DNA of 54,769 bases. Source: CAKOSP01 sp964549115 (GTDB lineage: Bacteria; Bacillota_I; Bacilli_A; RF39; UBA660). The stretch lies in the NCBI GenBank assembly GCA_964549115.1, contig CAZJTX010000003.1, positions 1 through 54,769 on the forward strand. Direction: 5' to 3'. This document shows, in pieces, positions 24,794 through 33,864 of the stretch. A program made the translations under genes and the position numbers. Under the pieces are notes generated by a model. It did not search any database, was not told the origin of the DNA, and was given only the letters and a program-made list of their open reading frames with translations. Positions within the stretch are counted from its first letter, which is position 1. Each line of letters opens with the position of its first letter.

Positions 24794-26866
24794 CTAATCA
24801 AAAAAGTCATCAAAATATTCATCATCTGTAACAATATTTTCATCAAACACTTTACTATCTGTATCAATATTTAATTTAATATCTTTAGATGAAGTTTTTT
24901 CTGGTTTCGATATTGAAGTTTCTTCTCTGGCAATTGGTTGTTCTTCTCTTTCGGCCTTTTCTTGTTCCTCAAGCTCTTGTAATTTACGGTCTATATCTTT
25001 CATCATTTGATTTATATCCACGCTTCCTACATCCCTTCCCATCGAAAACGGATTTGTAGGAGCAAATGGACTCATCCTATCCATAGGTATTTCTGATATT
25101 CCCGAATCTTTTCTTTCTTTTTGTAGTTCAATAGCTTTTTTCTTTTTTTCTTCAGTAACAAACTTTTTAACATCAAATGTTTTTACTTCTTTTTTATTTC
25201 TTTCTGGATATTGAGCTGGAATGAACTCCTCGCCCCAATCCATTTTAAAGTTAGGTTTTAAATGAGTTCTAAAAGGACTCGTTCTAATTCTAATTAATAC
25301 AGCTTCAAATAACTTTAATTTTTGTAAGTCAGTAACTGTAATTAACGGAGTAGAAGCAGTTTTATCTTTTTCTTTAGATTTTTGTTCCCCAGCTATTTTA
25401 CTTATTTCTTCTAATGCTTTTAGTTCCGTACTTATTAAATACACTAAATTACTACAATTCCCCTTAATAATTTCTGCTACATGTTCTCCATATACATCTG
25501 AAAGTTGTGCGTAATTTTGAATAATAAATGTAAATCTTATTAATCTACTTCTTGCTGCTGAAATCATTGCATCTACATCTTTTAGTGGAGGCATATTTGC
25601 AAATTCATCTAAGATAAAATTGGTTCTAAAAGGTAATTTACCGCCATTTTCATGCGCTACATCTATCAGTGTTTCATAGCATTGTTTAATGAATATTGTC
25701 ATTAAACTATGATAAGTTTTTTTCTCATCATGTATTACTAAAAACACTGCGGTCTTTTTCTGACCTATATCTCTCATATCAAAATCACTATGAGATAACA
25801 TTTCACTTAAATTATCAGTTGTTGAAAATTTTCTGATTTTTTGTCTAAATGTAGATAAAATACTACCTTTAGTGTCAGATGGAGCACTTATTGTAGCCGA
25901 TGCAAATATATAAGGTTTTGATTCTTCGCCTTTTAATGTGAAGTATTCCTTTATATATGTACTACTTGCTGCGTATCTTTCTTCACCTATTGTGCTCATG
26001 TAATTTATACTATTTAAATTAATTTGATTTATTTGTGCATCTTCAAATAAAGCTAAAGATAATCCCGCAAAATAATCAGCCGAAGTTCTTTCCCAGAAAG
26101 GATCTTTAGGTCCAGGACCTTCTTCATATAGAATGTTTAGAGCTACATCATCTAATAATTCTGTAGCTTTATCAAAGTTACCGTTTTTATAATAACTATA
26201 TGGTTGCATCAACGGATTCCATGCATTTCCTCTTTGAGGATCTCTAAAATTTAATAAAACCACATTATAGCCTTTATTTTTCAATGTTTCTGCCGTGTAT
26301 TTATACAATTCACCTTTAGGATCAGTTATAATCATGCTTTCGCCATTTCTAGCAAGCAAATTAACCATTGGTTTTACTAAACATTCGGTTTTACCAGAAC
26401 CGGTAGAACCAATTACTAGATTATGATATTCACCGTCATCAACATATATTTCTTTTCCATTATTAATTAAAGGAATACCCGCACCTTCTACTTCTTGTTC
26501 AAGCGGAGATGTTTTAACAACGTCTTTTTGCTTAATTATTTCTCTTTTATTTGCCCATTTACTATATCCATCACTCTTTTTATTTCCAACTGAAAATCCA
26601 AAAGAGCCTCTTTCTTTATCAAATATATATGACGATACACTTGTAAATATAATTATCTGAGCTAATATAAATAACACAAATGTCACTATAATATAATCTT
26701 TAGTAAAAGCTTTGAAAGGTAATAGTCCATAAAAAGAACCTTCATTTGCTAATGAAGTAAAATTTAAAACAACGATTGCACAAATATATAGCAAAAATGT
26801 TGAATAAATTACAAATATAACGAAATCTTTTTTTTCAACATTAAATTTCATGAATTTCCTTTCCAA
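24794..26866 (-). CDS. virD4: VirD4/TraG-type T4SS coupling ATPase
   Basis: VirD4/TraG proteins bring substrates (relaxosome DNA or proteins) to the T4SS channel. This 690-residue protein has two N-terminal membrane helices (about 15-35 and 58-82). Walker A is GSTGSGKT (153-160), followed by the TraG hallmark ITDPKGELYKYTAE and NFRDPQRGNAWNPL. Walker B is FILDEFANMPPL. The RLIRFTFIIQNYAQL sensor is present, and a charged coiled-coil tail (about 600-690) ends in acidic YFDDFFD. An acidic C-terminus in coupling proteins can recruit cargo. All core motifs are intact. The presence of VirD4 argues for substrate export, not only a pilus. Confidence 0.93.
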   Translation of the reverse strand: MERKFMKFNVEKKDFVIFVIYSTFLLYICAIVVLNFTSLANEGSFYGLLPFKAFTKDYIIVTFVLFILAQIIIFTSVSSYIFDKERGSFGFSVGNKKSDGYSKWANKREIIKQKDVVKTSPLEQEVEGAGIPLINNGKEIYVDDGEYHNLVIGSTGSGKTECLVKPMVNLLARNGESMIITDPKGELYKYTAETLKNKGYNVVLLNFRDPQRGNAWNPLMQPYSYYKNGNFDKATELLDDVALNILYEEGPGPKDPFWERTSADYFAGLSLALFEDAQINQINLNSINYMSTIGEERYAASSTYIKEYFTLKGEESKPYIFASATISAPSDTKGSILSTFRQKIRKFSTTDNLSEMLSHSDFDMRDIGQKKTAVFLVIHDEKKTYHSLMTIFIKQCYETLIDVAHENGGKLPFRTNFILDEFANMPPLKDVDAMISAARSRLIRFTFIIQNYAQLSDVYGEHVAEIIKGNCSNLVYLISTELKALEEISKIAGEQKSKEKDKTASTPLITVTDLQKLKLFEAVLIRIRTSPFRTHLKPNFKMDWGEEFIPAQYPERNKKEVKTFDVKKFVTEEKKKKAIELQKERKDSGISEIPMDRMSPFAPTNPFSMGRDVGSVDINQMMKDIDRKLQELEEQEKAEREEQPIAREETSISKPEKTSSKDIKLNIDTDSKVFDENIVTDDEYFDDFFD

Positions 26867-26880
26867 GTGACTTTATTATA

Positions 26881-27786
26881 TCAATTATCTTGCATATTTT
26901 CATTATAATTATCAAATTCTTCACGGGTCATTATTTGAACTGTATAATCCAAGACTTTGTTAATATTAAACACATAACCATATTTTTGATCTGTTAATAT
27001 AGCCATATCTTGATCGTGTGAATAAGTGTAAGTTTCAACAGATAAATCCATACTCATATTAAAGTTTTCTGGAGTTGTGTCTTCAATTAATTCTTTTGCC
27101 TGATTTTTATCTGACTGCCACAAATTGAAAAAATTATTATAGTACAACAATGCCACATCCCTTATTCCAGGATGTTTTAAAGTAAATTCATTATACTCAT
27201 TAGATTCAATATCTTCTATAAAAGAAGAAGCTTCTTCCTCAATGAATGTAGATGAAATAAATCTTAAATAATCTTGTTCTGTGATGGGTTCTATAGAGTA
27301 AGCAAATTCACGATAACTTACTGAAACTACATTAAAAACATGCTCAAAATTGGAAAATAGTGTTCCATATTCAAAATCCACTTTATATATTTTGCTCTTT
27401 GTGAAAAATATTCTCTCATCACTGGATGCAAATACCTCGTCTAATGTAAATGTAAAATTGGGGCTACTTGACTTAACTACATTAAATATTGAATCTAAAG
27501 TTATATCATTTTTTTCTATGTAACTTGGCGATAATAATGCATAAACTGGATCTTTTAATTTATTATTTACATTTATGTAAAAATTTTCTAAAATTTCATT
27601 TAAAGTAAAATATAAAGGATAATCATCCAGATAATTAAAAGTTATAGGCGCAACTTCAATGGCTGGTGGTTCCTCTGTTGGAGGGGCTACAGTTTTATCT
27701 CTGAAAATAAAGATGACTAAAAGCATAATACCCAATATTATTATAACTGCAATTAAAATTAATGTTTTTATATGCTTTTCTTTCAT
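26881..27786 (-). CDS. Single-pass membrane protein, possible VirB8/TcpC-like subunit
   Basis: This 301-residue protein has one N-terminal membrane helix (about 7-28), then a Pro/Glu linker (TVAPPTEEPPAIEVAP) and an extracellular domain of about 250 residues. That domain is mixed alpha/beta (FYINVNNKLKDPVYALL, later FNLWQSDKNQAKEL). It has no cysteines. The size, topology and place between an M23 hydrolase and VirD4 fit a VirB8/TcpC-type NTF2-fold scaffold, but I see no decisive motif. It lies 12 nt after the M23 gene and 14 nt before virD4. Confidence 0.6.
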   Translation of the reverse strand: MKEKHIKTLILIAVIIILGIMLLVIFIFRDKTVAPPTEEPPAIEVAPITFNYLDDYPLYFTLNEILENFYINVNNKLKDPVYALLSPSYIEKNDITLDSIFNVVKSSSPNFTFTLDEVFASSDERIFFTKSKIYKVDFEYGTLFSNFEHVFNVVSVSYREFAYSIEPITEQDYLRFISSTFIEEEASSFIEDIESNEYNEFTLKHPGIRDVALLYYNNFFNLWQSDKNQAKELIEDTTPENFNMSMDLSVETYTYSHDQDMAILTDQKYGYVFNINKVLDYTVQIMTREEFDNYNENMQDN

Positions 27787-27798
27787 TGTTCTCCCTTT

Positions 27799-28815
27799 TT
27801 ATTGTTCAACTATATTTGGATCTGGAATTCTTGGTGGAGTAATCGGCAAATCTTCTTCCACGCCACTAGATGGTTCAGTTTCTGTCGGTGCTGTATATTC
27901 AACATTATCTGATGGATCTATGTTTTCAATCGGTCTTGGATTAGACGAAGAAACATAATTTAATGGATCTTCAGCTTTGCCGTTATGATAAACTGCAAAG
28001 TGCAAATGAATACCAGTTGACCTTCCTGTATTACCCATAATTCCTATATATTGTCCCTTAACTACCGGGTCACCGACTTTTACTTGTAAAGATCCTGTTT
28101 CAAGATGGCAATACAGAGTAGCTAAGTTATTATCATGTTTAATTTTTATTAAAGATCCACAATTATCTTCGCCCGGATCTACTGCGGATATTACTACTCC
28201 GGGTAAAGCCGCAATTATATAAGGAGATTCCCCTCCTCCACCAATATCAATTGCACCATGAAACCCACTTATGCCTGAGATATCCCTATAACCAAATCCC
28301 GAGGTTATATTTATATGAGTAGGATGTCCTGGTGCTAATATAACTCCTTCTACTTCTAATAATTTTTGGCCACCAACTGGCCACCACATACCTTCATTAG
28401 CCTGAAAATAACTTAAGTCAAAATATCCTTCTTCCACATAACCATAAAAAGAATCATCATCAAAATTGTATCCCCCTAATTCATCAGCAGTTCCGCCCCC
28501 ACCCGAAGCCGCCCCAAGAATAATGATCAATAATAAAAACGCTCCAGCAAGGGCCAGTAAAACCATTGGATTTTTCATTATATAAGATTTGACCAAGTTC
28601 TTTGCAACATCAGCTGCTTGGTCGCCAACTATATTACTAATTACAGCGATTGGATCTGATTGTTGTTCGGTTTCAGACTCTTCGGCATGGGCTTCATTTT
28701 CTAATTCGTCTTCTATTTCTTCGTTTTCTTGTTCTTCATCCGGAAAATTATCGTGATGTGAACGATATCTCGATTTAGGTTCATATATAAGCGAATTATT
28801 GTCTTTTCTTTCCAT
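27799..28815 (-). CDS. M23 (LytM-type) peptidoglycan hydrolase of the T4SS
   Basis: This 338-residue protein has an acidic cytosolic region, a membrane helix (about 82-104) and an M23 zinc peptidase domain at about 165-285. The zinc ligands are His186 and Asp190 in FHGAIDIG and His272 in HLHF, with His270 beside it. GFGYRD and GQYIGIMGNTGRSTG are also typical. The tail is rich in Pro/Glu/Asp (TAPTETEPSSG). Such anchored hydrolases open the wall for T4SS assembly, as VirB1 does in diderms and CwlT-type enzymes do in Firmicute conjugation. All metal ligands are present. Confidence 0.9.
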   Translation of the reverse strand: MERKDNNSLIYEPKSRYRSHHDNFPDEEQENEEIEDELENEAHAEESETEQQSDPIAVISNIVGDQAADVAKNLVKSYIMKNPMVLLALAGAFLLLIIILGAASGGGGTADELGGYNFDDDSFYGYVEEGYFDLSYFQANEGMWWPVGGQKLLEVEGVILAPGHPTHINITSGFGYRDISGISGFHGAIDIGGGGESPYIIAALPGVVISAVDPGEDNCGSLIKIKHDNNLATLYCHLETGSLQVKVGDPVVKGQYIGIMGNTGRSTGIHLHFAVYHNGKAEDPLNYVSSSNPRPIENIDPSDNVEYTAPTETEPSSGVEEDLPITPPRIPDPNIVEQ

Positions 28816-28840
28816 TGTAACCCTAATAATTATTTATTTA

Positions 28841-30628
28841 TTATAGTCCCCCACCCGAACCAAATGAATCAAGTTCTTCCTGTGAGAGCACTACATTAAT
28901 CTGCATTCTTCTATTACCGCATACAAACAAAGCTTCACCCTGATTGTAATATTTTATACCCTCTTTTTCATTTTCGTTTAAGTCTATTAACTTACTTAAA
29001 TCTTCTACTGCTTGTTTTTTCAAGTTCATAACCACATAATATGCAGCATTATCAAATATAGCTTTACCATGAGTTATAACATTTGGAGCAGCAAAATCAG
29101 TAGGTTGCTGAGTTATAAAAATAGTTCCCGTATTATATTTACGACTTCTTCTTTGAATTTGTGCCAGGAATTCCGCTCCCAATTCGTTTCTGCTTGATAA
29201 CAACACATGGGCTTCATCAACCATCATTACCGTATTAATTTCTTTATCTAAACACAATCCCCATGCATACTTTAATATATTAAAGAATAATGCATTTTTA
29301 ATACTATCTTCACTATTCATTAATTCTTTTATATTAAATACTACAAAATCACTCTCTATTTGAAGAGTTGTGTGACCAGTGAAGTAATATCTTAGTTCCT
29401 TAGTTAAGGGTCTAATTTTCAATTCTAAACGCTCCATTACGTCACGTTCTCTTGTAGCATCAGTCATAGATAATAATCTTCCTTGTACTGTGGCATATAC
29501 GTCGTCAAAAGTCGGAAAATCTTCTCTTTTTAATTTAGTATAATCTGTTTCAAAGTCTATTTTAAATCTAGCATAAGTTTCTTGAACTATTTCACTAAAC
29601 ATAGTTAAAACATCGTCTTCTATAGATGGACTATAATACTTCATAAATGCATTTAATTGTTGTAATGTTCTAGTTAAAACAGTATAACCCAATCCTTGAG
29701 CTATTTCTTCCTCATCAGCATCAACAACAATTTCTAGCGGGTTAATCATTCCGAATTCCCCACCTTTACCTAGGTCTAAAAAGTCTCCACCTAAAGATAA
29801 AGTCATTTCTTCTAGTTCGCCTTCTGGATCTACAACTACAATTTTATAACCATTTCTAATGTGAGTTCTTAATAATAATTTTGCTGCAGTAGATTTACCA
29901 GAACCAGATGTTCCAAGTAGTATAACATTAGCATTATTTCTATTAGGTTCTTTTCTTTCTTGATATAAGAATTGATTAAATAAAACAACTCCACCAGAAT
30001 AATCAACTCCAAATAAAGTTGCATTACCAGGATCTTTAATGCTGTCAAATACAAATGGATACATGGCAGCAATTGTCATACTAGGAATTGGTGTTCCAAT
30101 TCTTCTTTCTATATCTTGAGCCGGAAATATTGGTAACATCGATTTTAACACTTTTTCCTGTTCAAACATAAGTGCAACACTTCTTAATCCCATTCCCTCT
30201 AAAAAACTTTTAACTTGAATTTTTCTTAGTTCTAATTCTTCTTTATTATCTGCAGATATCATTAAATGTAATTGAAAATCGAATATTTTAGCTTGAGTTG
30301 CGGCTAACATAGATACAAATTGTTCTAATGATTCATAATCTTGCCTTATTCTTTCTTGTGTTGTTCTATCTTTTTCTGATTGATATCTCGTTTTTAAATC
30401 CGCAATTTCTTTATTAAGCATTTTTCTTAAAATATTAAATTCAATAGGAATATGTTTAATTGCTATTCTAACTCCAGGTAAATTAATTAAATCACTTAAA
30501 TAACCTGGATAAATAGCTTTAGGATAAGAAATTATGGTTAAAACAGTTGAAAAGCTTGTGCCTAACCTAAAATCTGTAGGATTAAATTGCATTCCTTTAG
30601 GTGCAACTTCTGATTTTAAAATACTCAT
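28841..30628 (-). CDS. virB4: VirB4-type T4SS ATPase (main part)
   Basis: VirB4 is the conserved energizing ATPase of T4SSs. This 595-residue protein has the VirB4 middle region at about 1-210 (FRLGTSFSTVLTIISYP, helical IADLKTRYQSEKD). Walker A is GTSGSGKST (239-247), followed by VVDPEGELEEMT. Walker B is VMMVDEAHVLL, and later come FITQQPTDFAAPN and LSKLIDLNENEKEGI. A normal VirB4 has another 150-200 residues before this; they are encoded just upstream in the same frame but behind a TAA stop at 30629-30631. The ATG here is the codon right after that stop, with GGTGAT 4 nt upstream. Catalytic motifs are intact. Confidence 0.9.
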   Translation of the reverse strand: MSILKSEVAPKGMQFNPTDFRLGTSFSTVLTIISYPKAIYPGYLSDLINLPGVRIAIKHIPIEFNILRKMLNKEIADLKTRYQSEKDRTTQERIRQDYESLEQFVSMLAATQAKIFDFQLHLMISADNKEELELRKIQVKSFLEGMGLRSVALMFEQEKVLKSMLPIFPAQDIERRIGTPIPSMTIAAMYPFVFDSIKDPGNATLFGVDYSGGVVLFNQFLYQERKEPNRNNANVILLGTSGSGKSTAAKLLLRTHIRNGYKIVVVDPEGELEEMTLSLGGDFLDLGKGGEFGMINPLEIVVDADEEEIAQGLGYTVLTRTLQQLNAFMKYYSPSIEDDVLTMFSEIVQETYARFKIDFETDYTKLKREDFPTFDDVYATVQGRLLSMTDATRERDVMERLELKIRPLTKELRYYFTGHTTLQIESDFVVFNIKELMNSEDSIKNALFFNILKYAWGLCLDKEINTVMMVDEAHVLLSSRNELGAEFLAQIQRRSRKYNTGTIFITQQPTDFAAPNVITHGKAIFDNAAYYVVMNLKKQAVEDLSKLIDLNENEKEGIKYYNQGEALFVCGNRRMQINVVLSQEELDSFGSGGGL

Positions 30629-31180
30629 TTACATCACCGTCCCTAACTTGACTGATTCTCCATCATTTAGAAAATTATCAAGTATCATTCTTAAATCATC
30701 ATTAGAGGTTTGTGCTGATTGCAATCCAGATGTTGCAAGCCCGCTAATAATGTTATGAAGTTTCTTTTGAACTAACTCCATTCTTTTTTCTTTAAATATT
30801 ATAAAATATTCTGTATCAACAACATTGTATTCTTGTGACATAAATAAATTAGCTTTATTAATGTCTTGCATAATCAAACCCTTAGTAACGTTATTATTAG
30901 TGTTTTTATATAACAGTTGTAATTTCGCTAGATAAACTCCCAAGTCTACAGGTCTATCTGCAATAATTAACCAAAACTCATAATCAATAGAGTTATAAAA
31001 AGTTTGTAACCTATTAATAATTGTTGTTTGTTGAGTTTGACCCATTATAAAAATATTTTTAGGATAAACCTTTACACCGGTCACTATTTCTCCCGTATCT
31101 AATTGAACCAAACCGTTCATTATTTGCTTAACGGGAACCCAACTTTCCGAATATTTTGAATTAAAATCTTTTTTCATCAC
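30629..31180 (-). CDS. VirB4 N-terminal domain as a separate ORF
   Basis: This 183-residue protein resembles the N-terminal domain of VirB4/TraC: ESWVPVKQIMNGLVQLDTGE, then VYPKNIFIMGQTQQTTIINR and FWLIIADRPVDLGVY. It ends LGTVM, stop, and the next codon in the same frame is the ATG of the main VirB4 part. Together the two pieces make about 778 residues, normal for a full VirB4. The protein could be a real split subunit, made by stop-start coupling, or the result of one stop mutation. Its own start may be GTG 31180 or ATG 31177. It overlaps the PrgI-like gene by 20 nt. Confidence 0.78.
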   Translation of the reverse strand: MMKKDFNSKYSESWVPVKQIMNGLVQLDTGEIVTGVKVYPKNIFIMGQTQQTTIINRLQTFYNSIDYEFWLIIADRPVDLGVYLAKLQLLYKNTNNNVTKGLIMQDINKANLFMSQEYNVVDTEYFIIFKEKRMELVQKKLHNIISGLATSGLQSAQTSNDDLRMILDNFLNDGESVKLGTVM

Positions 31181-31472
31181 TTATACTCCAACCTTTCCAA
31201 TAATAATGTCTTCTGTTTATAAAATACATAACTATATTTGTTAGTAATTGCAACACATTATGATAATGTGGTACAGGGAATACCAAAAATGCCGAAATTA
31301 TAACTGGTAATAATATTATAATAGTCTCGGCTAAACTTGGATTTTGAAATATCATCAATAAAACAAAAGTTAAAATTGCTCCTGATCCAAATATAATTAA
31401 ATCTATAACAGTAAATCTTCCCAATATTAATTGAGATTTTTTACTGTTTGCTGGTATTAAATAATTATTCAC
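31161..31472 (-). CDS. PrgI-family-like small membrane protein (VirB3-like)
   Basis: This 103-residue protein starts NNYLIPANSKKSQLILGRFT. Two close hydrophobic helices (about 22-41 and 46-66) follow, then PHYHNVLQLLTNIVMYFI and YYWKGW near the end. The layout matches PrgI-family proteins of Firmicute conjugation systems, which sit directly before virB4 and act like VirB3. Start is GTG with GGGAGG upstream. The 20-nt overlap with the VirB4 N-terminal gene points to coupled translation. Confidence 0.78.
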   Translation of the reverse strand: MNNYLIPANSKKSQLILGRFTVIDLIIFGSGAILTFVLLMIFQNPSLAETIIILLPVIISAFLVFPVPHYHNVLQLLTNIVMYFINRRHYYWKGWSISDEKRF

Positions 31473-31490
31473 CTTTTTATTCCTCCCTTT

Positions 31491-33761
31491 TTATAATCCT
31501 GTCCTTCTAGCTTGGGCAACTTCTTTTTCTGCATCGGGAATAACTTTTCCTTGCATCAAATCTGACAAGTCCTTAATATCTCCGCTTAAGTTATCCGATA
31601 AAGCATTTATTTCGCCAGCAGAAATAGTTCTAAGTAAAACTTTATTGCCATCTTCTATAACGAAATCGCCTTTTTTAATGCCTTTAGATGGATCATCTTG
31701 TTCATGAACTTTATATACTTCCATCTTAGCGTCTCGTAAATCACCATATTGTAACAGAGCATCTTTTATAATTGCATTTTCCGCATCCAAAGAAGTTTTA
31801 AATTTATCAATTAAAGCCGACGCTTTAACAGCATCTATGTCCAAAGTAGCACTCAATGCTTGGACATCTCCTTTACCCAACAAGTTCATTACTTCGCCTG
31901 AGCGACGTTTTGCTCTGCTTTCAATTTCATTAGCTTCTTGATTTCTATTAGCTATAGCTTGCGTTGTTTCTTCAGCAGACATTGCTCTTGTTCTCATATA
32001 ATCTTCTTTTCTTATATTCGAAGCATCCTCGCCCCTAGTAAAAGCTTCGTTGAAAGCCGCAAGATATGCCGTTTCATCAAATTCAGTAACGGAAGTTGGT
32101 ATTTCACGTTTTCTAACCTCTTCTGCTTGCGCCATCATTGTTTTAAACATTTTATCTTCAGACGATGCAACAGTTCGTAGTCTATCAACTGAACCAGCTA
32201 CATCATTGAATACACCTTTTTTCTTTTCTAATCTTTCCATATCAACCGGCCCGTGATAAAAATCACTCATTCTTCTAGCCATGCGTTCGCCTCTTAATTC
32301 AGGATTGGCTTTATATGTTTCTTTTCTGGTTCTTGCATCAGCTGCACGACCAATTCCTTCGCTAGCTCCTTCTCGCATTTCAGCCCAATTTTGTGCCTTT
32401 CGAGATTGCCATAAAGCTCTACGCCCACCAGAAACAACGCCGCCTAAGCCTCCACCCAGAGCGCTTTTAGCTAAATTTTTTCCTTGTGTTCTTGATTTAG
32501 CAAAACCGCGAATTCCGCCCATTGCTAATCCCCCAACTCCTGCTGCTATGGCTAAACCTCCGCCAGCTCCTAATTTGTTCATAATTCCTAAGCTCATGCC
32601 GTCAGAATTCATTCCCGGAAATATTTCTCCCAGTAACTTTGGAGCCTGTTTTATAAAAGCAACTATTCCCATAATAACAAAAACTCGAGCAAACAATATT
32701 ACAAACCAGTTACCGGGACCAGTGACCATATCGCCAGTTACAACATCCCACATTTTTCTACTAAACACATTAATTAAGTACACACCAAAGAACATAATAA
32801 TTACTCGCAAAAATACTTCTAAAAACACTGCAGTAGTTTTTTTAACCCAATTATTAAATATTTCTTTTGCCGAACCTGGCATCATTCGAGCAAACACAGG
32901 TATCGGAGCTATAATTTGTAAAAAAGCTAATTTAGCAACTCGTATACCTAAATCAAAACAAAAAGATATCATGACATAACACAAAAAGATACCAGCTACT
33001 AAAGACAGCGGGAACATATACGAAATTTCTCCATCAGTTACTTTTTCGGCAAACCTTGAATATATAGAGAAATTACTACGCGCTGCAATTACGTGCGCAT
33101 TGGCTAATGTCACATGAGATGCATCTGACAATCTAGGATCAATTTTATAATCGTTTTTTTCTTTTTTCACATATATTGTTTCTTCACAATCAGTTAAAAA
33201 TTTATCATAGGAAGTCGAATCACCAAAAGACTCATAACCTGGGCAATTTACTTCATTTGGTTTAAAAAAAGATCTAAAAACTAAAATTGAGAAAACACTA
33301 CCTTGACTTTGTAAATCCTCTGAATAACCGCTAGGACTGTCTAGTCCGGTGGGAGACCCCAATATAATCTTACCCAATGTGTTTGTTCTTAATATTGCAA
33401 CTTGAAATCCATAAGCATATTCAAATATAACCGGCATGACTATAACTAAAATTAAAGAAGTTACAGTTTTACCAACAATTTTAGCCGGAGAATCTTCGCT
33501 TTTTTCTGTGCCATCTGGGTCGATAATAGCTTTTAACATTGTATAACTCAATATAAATAACATAACAACGCCTAGAATAACATAAATTCTTCCCACTAAA
33601 TCATTATAATCTTTTACATCAAAAATATTTATTGTAGCAAGTAATATAAATAATCTATAACAAACTGAAACGAAGTAATAAACCATGCCGTCTATAGAAA
33701 TAAACAAGCTGTTTATTACTATTTTTATCATCCTTCCTATACCCAAGAAATCTAGTATCAT
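31491..33761 (-). CDS. VirB6/TrbL-like polytopic T4SS protein
   Basis: The visible 756 residues have several membrane helices at about 10-125 and 255-395 (e.g. GRIYVILGVVMLFILSY). An extracellular loop with cysteines lies between them. A Gly/Ala-rich stretch (about 395-445) precedes a long charged cytosolic C-terminal helical domain (about 445-756). VirB6/TrbL proteins form the inner-membrane channel of T4SSs, and this position before the PrgI-like gene is usual. The first visible ATG, 33761, is only 4 nt from a scaffold gap, so the true start or ribosome site may lie in the gap. The start resembles that of the protein at 9497 (MILD), perhaps by chance. Confidence 0.82.
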   Translation of the reverse strand: MILDFLGIGRMIKIVINSLFISIDGMVYYFVSVCYRLFILLATINIFDVKDYNDLVGRIYVILGVVMLFILSYTMLKAIIDPDGTEKSEDSPAKIVGKTVTSLILVIVMPVIFEYAYGFQVAILRTNTLGKIILGSPTGLDSPSGYSEDLQSQGSVFSILVFRSFFKPNEVNCPGYESFGDSTSYDKFLTDCEETIYVKKEKNDYKIDPRLSDASHVTLANAHVIAARSNFSIYSRFAEKVTDGEISYMFPLSLVAGIFLCYVMISFCFDLGIRVAKLAFLQIIAPIPVFARMMPGSAKEIFNNWVKKTTAVFLEVFLRVIIMFFGVYLINVFSRKMWDVVTGDMVTGPGNWFVILFARVFVIMGIVAFIKQAPKLLGEIFPGMNSDGMSLGIMNKLGAGGGLAIAAGVGGLAMGGIRGFAKSRTQGKNLAKSALGGGLGGVVSGGRRALWQSRKAQNWAEMREGASEGIGRAADARTRKETYKANPELRGERMARRMSDFYHGPVDMERLEKKKGVFNDVAGSVDRLRTVASSEDKMFKTMMAQAEEVRKREIPTSVTEFDETAYLAAFNEAFTRGEDASNIRKEDYMRTRAMSAEETTQAIANRNQEANEIESRAKRRSGEVMNLLGKGDVQALSATLDIDAVKASALIDKFKTSLDAENAIIKDALLQYGDLRDAKMEVYKVHEQDDPSKGIKKGDFVIEDGNKVLLRTISAGEINALSDNLSGDIKDLSDLMQGKVIPDAEKEVAQARRTGL

Positions 33762-33764
33762 CTT

Positions 33765-33864
33765 NNNNNNNNNNNNNNNNNNNNNNNNNNNNNNNNNNNN
33801 NNNNNNNNNNNNNNNNNNNNNNNNNNNNNNNNNNNNNNNNNNNNNNNNNNNNNNNNNNNNNNNN
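33765..33864. other. Assembly gap (100 N)
   Basis: Exactly 100 N, the usual placeholder for a scaffold join of unknown length. It hides the 3' end of the VirB2-like gene and possibly the 5' end of the VirB6-like gene. An apparent ORF across it is an artefact. Confidence 0.98.
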
